From: Planctomycetota bacterium
GTDB lineage: Bacteria > Planctomycetota > Planctomycetia > Pirellulales > Pirellulaceae
DNA: 64,000 nucleotides
Assembly (NCBI GenBank): GCA_027622275.1
Contig: JAQBZB010000004.1
Span: forward strand, 30,827 to 94,826
Direction: 5' to 3'
The translations under genes and the position numbers were made by a program. The first letter of the stretch is position 1, and each line of letters opens with the position of its first letter. Positions 9,401-16,765 of the stretch are shown piece after piece. Under the pieces are notes generated by a model that ran no database searches, was not told the origin of the DNA, and worked only from the letters and a program-made list of their open reading frames with translations.

Positions 9401-12400
9401 CCGGTCGGATCCCGCAGCGTGGCCTTGTCACTCGTCGCCGGATTGGGTGTGGCGATGGCGTGGACCTCCTCGAAGCCGACCACCGAATTCTTATAGTCCA
9501 CCAGGCCTGCCGTGATCGTCCCGCGCATGGTTCCCTCGAACGGCAGCCCCGTGAACGTGTCGCTGCCGGGGGAATCATGCAGAACGGCGACGGAATTGAT
9601 ACCACTCTGTGCGACGGCGTGAATCGTTTCCACTTCGTCCGCCAGCACTCGGTTCCCGCCAGCCGTCGTCAGCTCCAGTTCTAGTGGCCGCAGCTCCGTC
9701 GTACCGGTCGCGCCGTTGACGGTGAGCGAGTCGGCAGTCCCACGCAAGCCGCTCGTTGGGCCGGCGTGAACGGTCACATCCGACTTGACGCCGGACACTT
9801 CGATGGCGAATTGGTCCGTTGCCTGGCCGGAGTTGACCTCCACGTCTGTGCCGGCTGCGGTGCCGTCGATGTTCACGATGCTGCCGAACGCGAAGTCAGT
9901 GTTGAGGACGAGCTTCTCGATGGTGGTGTACAGAAACGTCTTCGATGTCCCAGGAAAGCCCCGCTCCTCGCGGCGCAGGCTGGTGTCGGTAATCGTGAAC
10001 GTGTGATTGAAGAAGCTGGCACTGTCGTTGATATTCAGCACGTCCCCCTGCGCGTCGTGCCCCCCGCCCCTGATCGACAGTGACCCAACGATTCTGCCGA
10101 CACTTCCGGTCTCGCCGACGTTGAACGTATCGTCACCATCTCCGCCGCCAAGGCTCAAGATGCTCTGCAAGGCCACGCGCTCGACGTTGATCGTGTCGTT
10201 GCCGCCTCCGGCGTCAAGTTCGGTCGTTACGAAAAGCGGGATATCGGGATTTGCCTGGGTGCCTTGGATCGTGAACTCGTCGTCACCTTGCCCACCCAGG
10301 AAACGCGGTGCGGCGCCAGGAAACGAAATATCCGCGGGGGCCATGCCGGTTACAAGACCGGGGCTCATCACTACGCCCTTCCGTGCCGTGGTATTTGCCG
10401 AGTCGTCCAAGAGCAGTCCGCAAGAGCCGCGGAACTCGAGAAAGCCGTTGATGTTCTGCACGCCCGCTGTGTTACTACCGGCGCGGCCGATAAAGCAGCC
10501 GCGATCCGCCACGACATCCAGCCGCCCGTCCGTCGCCTCGACCTCGACGTGGCTCAAACCACTTGCGTTACCGCTCCCCATCAGCAACGTCGTGAGGCTG
10601 TTGGGTCTGTCGGGCGTGCCCACAACCTTGACCGTGAACGGCCCGTCGCCGGTCTTGACGGTCAACTCGTTAAGATGGGGACTCCCGACCTCGATCACTG
10701 CCGGTGCCAGTCCGCTAATGACGTACTTTGGCCCGAAAGGGGGAAGTTCTTGGAGTCCGACGGTGACAGTGCGTTCCGAGGTCGCTTGATCCGCCGAGGC
10801 ATCGACGGTCAAGTTCGTTTTGCTGTCCAAAAGCGGGAACGGGGCAATAGTCACCGTTCCTTGAATTTCGCTCACACTGCCAAGGTTGCCTACCTCGACG
10901 TCGGTCACGCCGGATTGACCATATATTTGAATCGGCCCGGTCGTTTTCTGGACGCGAAACGTGTCGTCGCCAATGCTCGCATCGATGGTCGCGCCCCTGG
11001 TTGGAGTGTCCGCAACCGTGAACCCGTCGGCGCCCCGTCCGGTATTTATTTGTAAGCTGCTCAGATCCGCTGGCTCAAAATGAATCGTAGCCCTAGCGGG
11101 CAGCAAGCCGGTGATGGTGTCCGTATTCAGCGTCACGTCCGGGTAGGAGACGGTGTCGCCCGAACCGTTTAGAATCAAGTCGGTGAAACCAAAGTCATTG
11201 CTAATATGCAGATCGTGTCGAATGGTCTGCAGCGTGCCGAACAATCCCGGTGCAGGACGGTCACCGACGATCACATCGTCGTCACCGCTGACGCCGTTCA
11301 CCGTCACGGTGCCGTGGGTTTGCCGGATCCACACAGTGTCTTTGTCCGTGCCCGCTAAAGCCGCCCCAAAGTCTGGTTGGCCGGTGTTGAGCACGAGGTT
11401 GACCTCGGGGACAACGTCGTCGCGGAACTCCACCTCAAAATCGTCGGCACCATTATCGGCGTTGATGATCACCGTCTCGACACCCCGGTAACTCGCGGCC
11501 GAAACGCCCGAGCGGCGGACGAAGGACGCAGGATCAAGAAAGAAGCTCGATCCGATCACATAAGATTGCGACGGGCAGGTAAGAGTCCCACCCACGAATT
11601 GACAGTTATCACCGTCGTCAATCTCCAGCCTGTCGTCACCGACTCCGCCTCTGACCTCGATGCCGCCGGGCGGGTTGGGGTCGCCATTCGAGTAGTCCAA
11701 GATAATGATGTCGGTGCCTTGTCCTGCATCGATCGTGATCCGTGAAAGTAGGGTCAGTGGGACCGAGTACCTTGGAGTCACGTCATTGTTGATGAAGACA
11801 TCCAAACGCGAGGAATTGTTGGCGTTCCGTACCAACCGAATTTTATCGTTGGAGTCAACGTCACCTGTGATTTGCAGAATGGGCTCAGCTAAGATCGACT
11901 GCCGCACATTTCGTACCAGCCATGCCCCACGGCCCAGCGTTCCGGCAAGTAAGATGTTGTCCGTGGCGTCGTAATCCAAGTCGTAAACTGGCGCATTGGG
12001 CAGGTCGGAGTCACGTGCCAGACCGAAAGGGTTCTGCTTCTTACCGAATTCGACCCAGTTGCCTTCGTCACCCACGAGCATGCGGGATACACCGCTGGTG
12101 CCTCCAACCAAGATGGCGTCCACGTTGGCACCGATCCCCGGAACAAATCCGCCGACGTTAATGTACTCGATGGTGCGGAGGTTGTTGTCTTGCAAGTTGC
12201 CGGTGATTTCGGTCCAGGTCATTTCGCCTGGGTCGTCGGGTCCATTCACGCCATCGTTGTCCAGTCCATCAGTCAGGAAATCAATGTTCGTACCTCGAAA
12301 CACTTGGTTGTTGTCAGTAACGTAGACGGTTGCCCAGTTGTCTGGGTCCATCACGACATCGGTGATCGTGCCAGCGCCTCCGGTTCCGAACGGGATTGCG

Positions 12401-13182
12401 GCCGTGGGGATGAGATTCCCGCCAGCCTGCGTCCTTACAAAGACTGCAGCGACTGAGCCGACATACAACACGCCTGGGTTGTTTATGCCACCCCTTCTTC
12501 CACCATATGCCATGGCATTGGCGTCTCGACCGAGAGGGGCGCTAATACCGTTTACTGCGCCAAGAACAGCTCCACCTTGGATGGGTATCGGGTTCCACTG
12601 TACCGGATTCGCGCATCCACCCCCAGGTTGACAGCCTGCAGAGCCGGCATTGAGCGACTCATATACAGGGTTAGGGTTGACACCGACACCAGTACCGCCA
12701 ATCACCACCCGATTCGGAGCAACTGCGTTGACTGCCACAGGCGTAACAAATTGTGCTGCGAACCCCGCAAGTCCGACCGCCCCGATCAACGCAAGTCGAT
12801 CATCGTTGAAACCATCCGGTTCCGGGTCTGGGATGGCGACTCGATTGTTAGCGGCGTTATAAACTTCCCTGGCAAAGCCCCCGAGCAACTGCGTACTTGA
12901 GTAGCGGATGGACTGGTTAGAAGCCGCCAGAGATAAAGTATCAACCCCTACGTCTCCGCCGTCGGCCACGGTCACGGTGTTCCAAGTCAACGATCCGGCG
13001 GCCGTCTGCTGGGGAGTTCCCGTGTCCTGGGCGCCACCGATGATGATGTCTGAATTGCTGTCCCACGCGACGTCGTGCAGTTCCGTTATCTGCAGATTCC
13101 CGATGAGCGAAAACCAGTCGCCGCTGATGCCCGTCCAGGTGCCGCCTGCTTGGTAAAACCCGTTGCCCATTGTGCCATTCAA
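6433..13182 (-). CDS. Giant dockerin exoprotein, C-terminal part (beta-helix and dockerin)
   Basis: An open frame of 2249 codons that continues the gene starting at 14867 after a one-base frame break near 13216. Its real reading begins with T-V-T-R-I-S-R-D-N just upstream of the formal ATG. In order it shows remaining beta-propeller blades (about 1-440), a long calcium-loop-like region rich in G-x-G-D-D-x-F, the repeat A-x-L-x-D-S-x-G-x-D-x-F (about 1170-1290), six parallel beta-helix units with the motif GN[YF]IG[TV]D (about 1380-1860), a beta-sandwich region, and a dockerin pair DVNDDGLVTPLDALLIIN and DVNNDLFITPIDALLVIN (about 2077-2150). It is expected to be secreted or cell-surface attached. 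It has no recognised catalytic domain; a structural, adhesive or polysaccharide-binding role is the likeliest guess. Confidence 0.8.
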   Translation of the reverse strand: MNGTMGNGFYQAGGTWTGISGDWFSLIGNLQITELHDVAWDSNSDIIIGGAQDTGTPQQTAAGSLTWNTVTVADGGDVGVDTLSLAASNQSIRYSSTQLLGGFAREVYNAANNRVAIPDPEPDGFNDDRLALIGAVGLAGFAAQFVTPVAVNAVAPNRVVIGGTGVGVNPNPVYESLNAGSAGCQPGGGCANPVQWNPIPIQGGAVLGAVNGISAPLGRDANAMAYGGRRGGINNPGVLYVGSVAAVFVRTQAGGNLIPTAAIPFGTGGAGTITDVVMDPDNWATVYVTDNNQVFRGTNIDFLTDGLDNDGVNGPDDPGEMTWTEITGNLQDNNLRTIEYINVGGFVPGIGANVDAILVGGTSGVSRMLVGDEGNWVEFGKKQNPFGLARDSDLPNAPVYDLDYDATDNILLAGTLGRGAWLVRNVRQSILAEPILQITGDVDSNDKIRLVRNANNSSRLDVFINNDVTPRYSVPLTLLSRITIDAGQGTDIIILDYSNGDPNPPGGIEVRGGVGDDRLEIDDGDNCQFVGGTLTCPSQSYVIGSSFFLDPASFVRRSGVSAASYRGVETVIINADNGADDFEVEFRDDVVPEVNLVLNTGQPDFGAALAGTDKDTVWIRQTHGTVTVNGVSGDDDVIVGDRPAPGLFGTLQTIRHDLHISNDFGFTDLILNGSGDTVSYPDVTLNTDTITGLLPARATIHFEPADLSSLQINTGRGADGFTVADTPTRGATIDASIGDDTFRVQKTTGPIQIYGQSGVTDVEVGNLGSVSEIQGTVTIAPFPLLDSKTNLTVDASADQATSERTVTVGLQELPPFGPKYVISGLAPAVIEVGSPHLNELTVKTGDGPFTVKVVGTPDRPNSLTTLLMGSGNASGLSHVEVEATDGRLDVVADRGCFIGRAGSNTAGVQNINGFLEFRGSCGLLLDDSANTTARKGVVMSPGLVTGMAPADISFPGAAPRFLGGQGDDEFTIQGTQANPDIPLFVTTELDAGGGNDTINVERVALQSILSLGGGDGDDTFNVGETGSVGRIVGSLSIRGGGHDAQGDVLNINDSASFFNHTFTITDTSLRREERGFPGTSKTFLYTTIEKLVLNTDFAFGSIVNIDGTAAGTDVEVNSGQATDQFAIEVSGVKSDVTVHAGPTSGLRGTADSLTVNGATGTTELRPLELELTTAGGNRVLADEVETIHAVAQSGINSVAVLHDSPGSDTFTGLPFEGTMRGTITAGLVDYKNSVVGFEEVHAIATPNPATSDKATLRDPTGTATFTSGPGFLLMEAPMFRVTATNFDSADHAFVVVNTNDAGQGSLRQAMTAANNSTGSDTIIFNIPTSDPGFTDVDSAIAGGDPSLDVFVIKPVDNGLPPLIDDGTTIDGRTQTAFSGNTNPFGPEIVLDGSLAGANRDGFSIGSDNNAIFGFNIANFSRDGVLIDGGDNNRIAGNYIGTDPSGSVDHGNRGGIVLRRASNNTIGGVWDGAGNVISGNDDDGIVITELSNGNLVQGNFIGTDGTGTTDLGNKNAGIQIAESSNNNMIGGSSAARNIISGNGQDGIFFRSFAAGNVVQGNYIGTDVTGVNDLGNAWSGVRIVAAANTNTIGGLTEETRNVISGNDRHGIAISDSEGNQVLGNYIGTDANGTAKLRNDSTGVALFGASNNTIGGTAPGAGNVISGHDARGADGMMLWGHSDNNVIQGNFIGTDKSGTQKLGNTQGIHISVASNGNLIGGPAPNAGNVISGNNRYGIAIRIQSSDNVVAGNFIGVDHTGQTPLGNGLDGVWISSGGSRNVIGGSLPEDRNIISANGRDGVRIEVSPTYGGSRENRIEGNVISNNPGAGVAVLGDTSTGNSIRRNSIHSNVGLGIDLGDDGVSLNDPSDSDSGPNDLQNFPVISSVRSRPGGLVRVKGTLESRPSGTYRLDFYASTQQDSSGHGEGARWLSSVDVSTNARRGRTSFVVDVLANAGEWITATATEISAGQQGSTSEFAEAVTVPGSTVNTASRQNRNTPTPNASFTDQPSQLSGFARGVDAVSISATPDSNFATTNLDTASSLGAAIPDPVGQELVVASQVTDTGDPAKSDTIEFVIRVDNPYHNEELAIDVNDDGLVTPLDALLIINKMNAGGTSALPMPPQFDPTGQPLFDVNNDLFITPIDALLVINHLNQNQAAGEGEAVPNAVSLLLTSDAEAVAAAGTTRERVGLAHDDESAKIRDVIFGSIAPPQVDLRLNSAVAVNRTGIETGETSVHDWELESILSALAGEKSQ
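7928..8868 (-). repeat. Tandem coding repeat, about 187 bp period (beta-helix units)
   Basis: On the plus strand the block CCGATGAAATTGCC and close variants recurs at about 7928, 8114, 8309, 8495, 8681 and 8863, a spacing of 182-195 bases. Each copy encodes the antisense GN[YF]IG[TV]D turn of one parallel beta-helix unit of about 62 residues. Copies are diverged but clearly related at DNA level, so the array is open to recombinational change of copy number. Confidence 0.8.
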
Positions 13183-14867
13183 AAAGAAGTTGTCTCTGCT
13201 AATGCGCGTGACTGTAAACTCCCATTGGCAGCGGTGTTTCCGGTCACACCGGCGACGCGGACCTGGTCTCCCGTGAAAAGACCATGGTCGTTGGAGCTGA
13301 CGACAATAGGTCCGGTAAAACTGGCGAAGGTGATCGTTCCGGCACGCGCGTTGGTTTGTCGGTAAATGCCCCCATCGTTTGTTTCAACGAGGTCTCCATT
13401 GGCGTCGAAGACCATCTCACGCGAATCGGCATGCGGCGCGCTGTTGTTTCTCGTTCCAACATGCGTTATTGGTTGCCATTGGGTCGCGGCTGGTTGAGTA
13501 AAGTCGCCTCGGAAAAGCCTCCCCGTGAAATTTGTTGCGCCGATCGAATTTGGCACCAACATGCCACCAACAAAGAAAGTGTCGTTCGGCGGCATCCCCT
13601 GGCTGCCGGGCTGGCGGTCGCCAGCCACGTAGACGATGTTCGCGTTAGTCGGATCGCCGACAATCGAGAAGTGTATGGCGCCCTGAGCCCCCGCCTTCGG
13701 GCGTGGTTGAATCCCAATGGTGCCGCCTCCCTCATTCGTCTGTGGGATGGTAGCAAACGCCACAAAGTTGGTCTCATCCGGCTCATCGACCCGGTTGTCA
13801 TTGTCATTGTCTTGACCATCGACGCCGTCGTCTGAGCGGAAGATGCTCGCCAACTGGCCGTTGTTGATAACGGCTACGTACACTGCATTGGTGCCGGCAC
13901 GGGCGTTGTTATGTACTGCGAGTTCGATGTTGTTCGTGCTGGCACCGATCAACCCGCCCGCCGGCCCGCTGACGTTGGTCCAGGTGGAGCCGGTGTCGTC
14001 GCTGCGGAATACGCCGAAAGCGCCGCCATAATAGAAGCGGTTTGGATCGCCTGAGTCTCCCACGAGGTCGTAAGCGTTGCCGAAAGTTCCCGCAACTCGG
14101 ATAAAAGTTGTGCCGCCGTTCGTGCTGCGAAAGATCCCACCGGGCAGGCCACCGTAATAGTTATTTGCTGCCACGAGGATCGTGTTGCCCCGCGAGGCCA
14201 CGCCCCAGATGTTGAGACCTTGAAGCCCGCCCTGCGCCAAAGGCTTCGTCCCGAGCTGTGTCCAGGTCGTGCCTCCATCAGTCGTCTTAAGCAGCCCGTT
14301 TAGCGGCCCACCCGGCGGATTCGGTGCAGTCTGTATTGCGATCGAGGCTGCCCGGCCGATTCCTGCGACAATCGTTTGACCTGTAGGGTCGGTTGGATCC
14401 ATGTCCATCGCACCAATGGACAGTGCCGGATAGTCGTCGGTCAGCGGCTGCCAAGATGGCAACTCGTTGGGGTCAACCTGATCGATTACGCCATCGCCGT
14501 TGTTGTCAACGCCGTCGATCACACCGTCTGCGTCATTGTCAATGCCGTCGGTTGGCCAGGTCGAGTTGTTGGTCTTCCAGATGCCACCGTTGACTGCCCC
14601 AATGTAAAGGATGTCCGCATTGGTCGGATGTGCCAACACGGTATGAATGGCGCCTGATACGGGGTTTTGGCCACCAGGAATGTTTTCGACTTGGCCGTTC
14701 AGCGTGGGCCCCGGCCCCTGAGAAACCCAATCGGGAACGCCCAGTAGATTTACAGCCAGCAACGTACGAGATTCCAAGTGTTCGAATGAAATCCGCCGCT
14801 GCTTGCACCGCCGTTGTTTCGTCCTCGCTTGTGAACACAACTTCCGAAGCCAGGATGTAGCAACCAT
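13179..14867 (-). CDS. Giant dockerin exoprotein, N-terminal part (signal motif and beta-propeller)
   Basis: This part starts at ATG 14867 (MVATSWLRK), eight bases after GGAAGGG, and runs about 560 codons to a frame break at 13216-13218. An arginine- and lysine-rich leader is followed by FEHLESRTLLAVN, a motif seen at the start of many planctomycete secreted giants. Thrombospondin-3-like acidic loops follow (DGIDNDADGVID, DNNGDGVID). BNR/VPS10-like propeller blades come next: LLKTTDGGTTWTQLG, IFRSTNGGTTFIRV, VFRSDDTGSTWTNVSG. Inserting one T in the TTT of the coding strand joins it smoothly to the 2249-codon frame, giving one protein of roughly 2,820 residues. An ECF sigma factor gene lies 153 bases upstream in the same direction. 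Confidence 0.8.
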   Translation of the reverse strand: MVATSWLRKLCSQARTKQRRCKQRRISFEHLESRTLLAVNLLGVPDWVSQGPGPTLNGQVENIPGGQNPVSGAIHTVLAHPTNADILYIGAVNGGIWKTNNSTWPTDGIDNDADGVIDGVDNNGDGVIDQVDPNELPSWQPLTDDYPALSIGAMDMDPTDPTGQTIVAGIGRAASIAIQTAPNPPGGPLNGLLKTTDGGTTWTQLGTKPLAQGGLQGLNIWGVASRGNTILVAANNYYGGLPGGIFRSTNGGTTFIRVAGTFGNAYDLVGDSGDPNRFYYGGAFGVFRSDDTGSTWTNVSGPAGGLIGASTNNIELAVHNNARAGTNAVYVAVINNGQLASIFRSDDGVDGQDNDNDNRVDEPDETNFVAFATIPQTNEGGGTIGIQPRPKAGAQGAIHFSIVGDPTNANIVYVAGDRQPGSQGMPPNDTFFVGGMLVPNSIGATNFTGRLFRGDFTQPAATQWQPITHVGTRNNSAPHADSREMVFDANGDLVETNDGGIYRQTNARAGTITFASFTGPIVVSSNDHGLFTGDQVRVAGVTGNTAANGSLQSRALAETTSF

Positions 14868-15020
14868 TTCCATAACCCTTCCGTTTTTCTGGTGACGTAG
14901 AATTCGACGGAACGTAGAGGGGCGCAATATCGATACTCCGACCCTGAACGAACCGCAGCATCGTGCCAGCACCCTCTAGATGCATAATGAGACCTCAACA
15001 TTTTGCGACCTTCGCGACAA

Positions 15021-15650
15021 TTAATCGGATGCCGATCCGGATAATTCGCGCCAGAGGTTGCGGATCGTGTGCAGCTTGCGCTGGACGCTGCGGACGCTGC
15101 AGTTAAGACGCTCGGGGGCGGCGACCTCTTCGTTCGAATACCCGGCGAGCTTCCACATGAACACCATTTCGAGTTCAACGGGCAAGGCTTTGAGCAAGTG
15201 AACAACACGGTCGGTGAACTCGACCGTATCGAAGGGATTGTCGTTGGCGCTGACGGCTTCGGCCGCGAAGTTGTTACGCTCTGAACGGCCCGTGTGCCGC
15301 TCGGCTCCGGAACGTTCCCGCCGCAAGTCCCGGCGCTCGCGAAGGTGCCGCTTCTTGGTGTTGCTGATCTTCCGCAAGGTGATCGTCACCAGAATCGTCC
15401 AGAATTCGTGACGGTTCGCGATCACAAACGGACGGTTTCGTTGAGCGTGGCAAAAACTCAAGAAAGCATCCTGGACGACGTCGTATTCGTCCTCACGGAT
15501 GCGGACGCCGGGCGGCAGATTGCGACGGGCTAAGGCAAGCAAACGATGTCCATACTTCTGAAAAAGCCACGCGGCCGCGTCATTGCGCTGGTGATCGTCC
15601 GCGGATCGCAGCTCGTTGGCCCAAAACGTGTCTGTGGCGCTGAATGACAC
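15021..15650 (-). CDS. ECF-type RNA polymerase sigma factor (planctomycete type)
   Basis: A 209-residue ECF sigma-70 protein. Sigma region 2 is seen as YDVVQDAFLSF with the following EFWTILVTITLRKISN helix, and region 4 as LPVELEMVFMWKLAGYSNEEVA followed by NCSVRSVQRKLHTIR, the helix-turn-helix for the -35 element. The basic linker KKRHLRERRDLRRER is typical of the planctomycete expanded ECF groups. No anti-sigma gene is adjacent. It lies directly upstream of the giant exoprotein gene on the same strand and downstream of another exoprotein, so it may control exoprotein expression. It is clearly related to the sigma factor at 22420. Confidence 0.88.
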   Translation of the reverse strand: MSFSATDTFWANELRSADDHQRNDAAAWLFQKYGHRLLALARRNLPPGVRIREDEYDVVQDAFLSFCHAQRNRPFVIANRHEFWTILVTITLRKISNTKKRHLRERRDLRRERSGAERHTGRSERNNFAAEAVSANDNPFDTVEFTDRVVHLLKALPVELEMVFMWKLAGYSNEEVAAPERLNCSVRSVQRKLHTIRNLWRELSGSASD

Positions 15651-16033
15651 GGTCCTGTCTCCTTGAGGGTGGTGCGGGTGATCCGGGAGACAGCCAGTTC
15701 GGGTTGCGATCGTCGACGGTCTCCAGGCACAACCACGTAGTCCTGAGAGGCGAGGTGTGACAGGAATCGCCGAAGTTTTCTGAACGAGCTTGCACGTTGC
15801 CCAACTTAAGGAGCGTTCGCGAAATAACTGAGCGGAATGGCGCTAGCCACCGGTTCTTCATGCGTTGTGTAAGACCGGCGGCTAGCGCCGAACCGCTCAC
15901 CTCAAAGCAAACAGTTAGTTCACGAACGGTGCTAAACCCGCCCGTTACGCATGCGCGAAAGAGTTTCGATCGAATGGCTCGACCGACCGTGCAACGCCGT
16001 TGCCGCCGTGAGCGGACTGCTCGTTCGGTGCGG
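15651..16033. other. Intergenic region with palindromic repeat
   Basis: This 383-base gap separates the sigma factor start from the end of the DUF4091 exoprotein. It contains one stem-forming repeat (15830-15898) and otherwise nothing I recognise; open frames crossing it look like shadows. Confidence 0.5.
15830..15898. repeat. Palindromic dispersed repeat (stem about 24 bp)
   Basis: Arms 15830-15853 and 15875-15898 pair with a few mismatches around the shared core GGCGCTAGCC, separated by a 21-base loop. The core resembles GGCGCTAGCCGCCGG palindromes scattered through planctomycete genomes. It may be a REP-like element or end-of-transcript hairpin. Confidence 0.7.
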
Positions 16034-16765
16034 TTAGCCGACCAGCTCTTCCAGGATCTCAGCCAGCGGATCCCAGAGTTCGTCATCGTCGAGTGAGAGC
16101 GACGGATGTTCAGGCATAGGTTCGCGGTGTTGCTGGGCGGCGCTAGCTGTCGCCGCCGTGCCGAACGGCGTATCCTTGGCGGGTTCGCGGGTTTCGAGGG
16201 CCGCATCGAGTGAGCTGCGCGATTCATCGGGATGAGGACTCCGCCAACTCGGCGCGAGGTTGCTCGCTTCGCCTTCCGCTGCCACGGGAGTACGATTCGA
16301 CACGATGCGATCCAGCTCGTTGATGACCAGCAGGATGTCGATCGGACTTGCAATGCCATCGCCGTTAACGTCGATCATGGCCGCTTTCGACTGCGGTTCT
16401 CCGGGCATCATCGGCAGCGGGCCACTTCCATAGGCGTTGATGTAGTTGATAGCGACAATCGCATCCAACGGTACTACAAGTCCATCGCCCGTGGTATCGA
16501 GCGCGTGGCGGTCGTTGTGCCATCGCTTCACAACCTGTATCTCCATCATCGCCAGCGACTCGTTGCCGGCATTGTCGCTGATCGTGTACGACATGGTCTC
16601 GACGCCGATGAATCCCGCGGCCGGAGTGTAAATGACGCTCCGGCCATCGTCAGCGCTCCTTGCCTGGCCACCGCCGGACGGCATGCCGACATCGGTTATC
16701 ATTACGTCCTCATGAAACTCGTCGTTTGCCAACACGTTCAACGAACGGTCCGCCGTGTCTTGCAC
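16034..16765 (-). CDS. DUF4091/cohesin/dockerin exoprotein, C-terminal part
   Basis: This frame continues the gene beginning at 19341 after a one-base break at 16772-16774. It opens with a tandem-95/cadherin-like beta domain ([17 protein letters not shown] to [10 protein letters not shown]). A dockerin pair follows: [19 protein letters not shown] and [19 protein letters not shown]. It ends in an acidic tail [18 protein letters not shown], which recurs as a C-terminal type in planctomycete dockerin proteins. The two calcium loops keep Asp at positions 1, 3 and 5, so calcium binding is plausible. Confidence 0.8.
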   Translation of the reverse strand: MQDTADRSLNVLANDEFHEDVMITDVGMPSGGGQARSADDGRSVIYTPAAGFIGVETMSYTISDNAGNESLAMMEIQVVKRWHNDRHALDTTGDGLVVPLDAIVAINYINAYGSGPLPMMPGEPQSKAAMIDVNGDGIASPIDILLVINELDRIVSNRTPVAAEGEASNLAPSWRSPHPDESRSSLDAALETREPAKDTPFGTAATASAAQQHREPMPEHPSLSLDDDELWDPLAEILEELVG

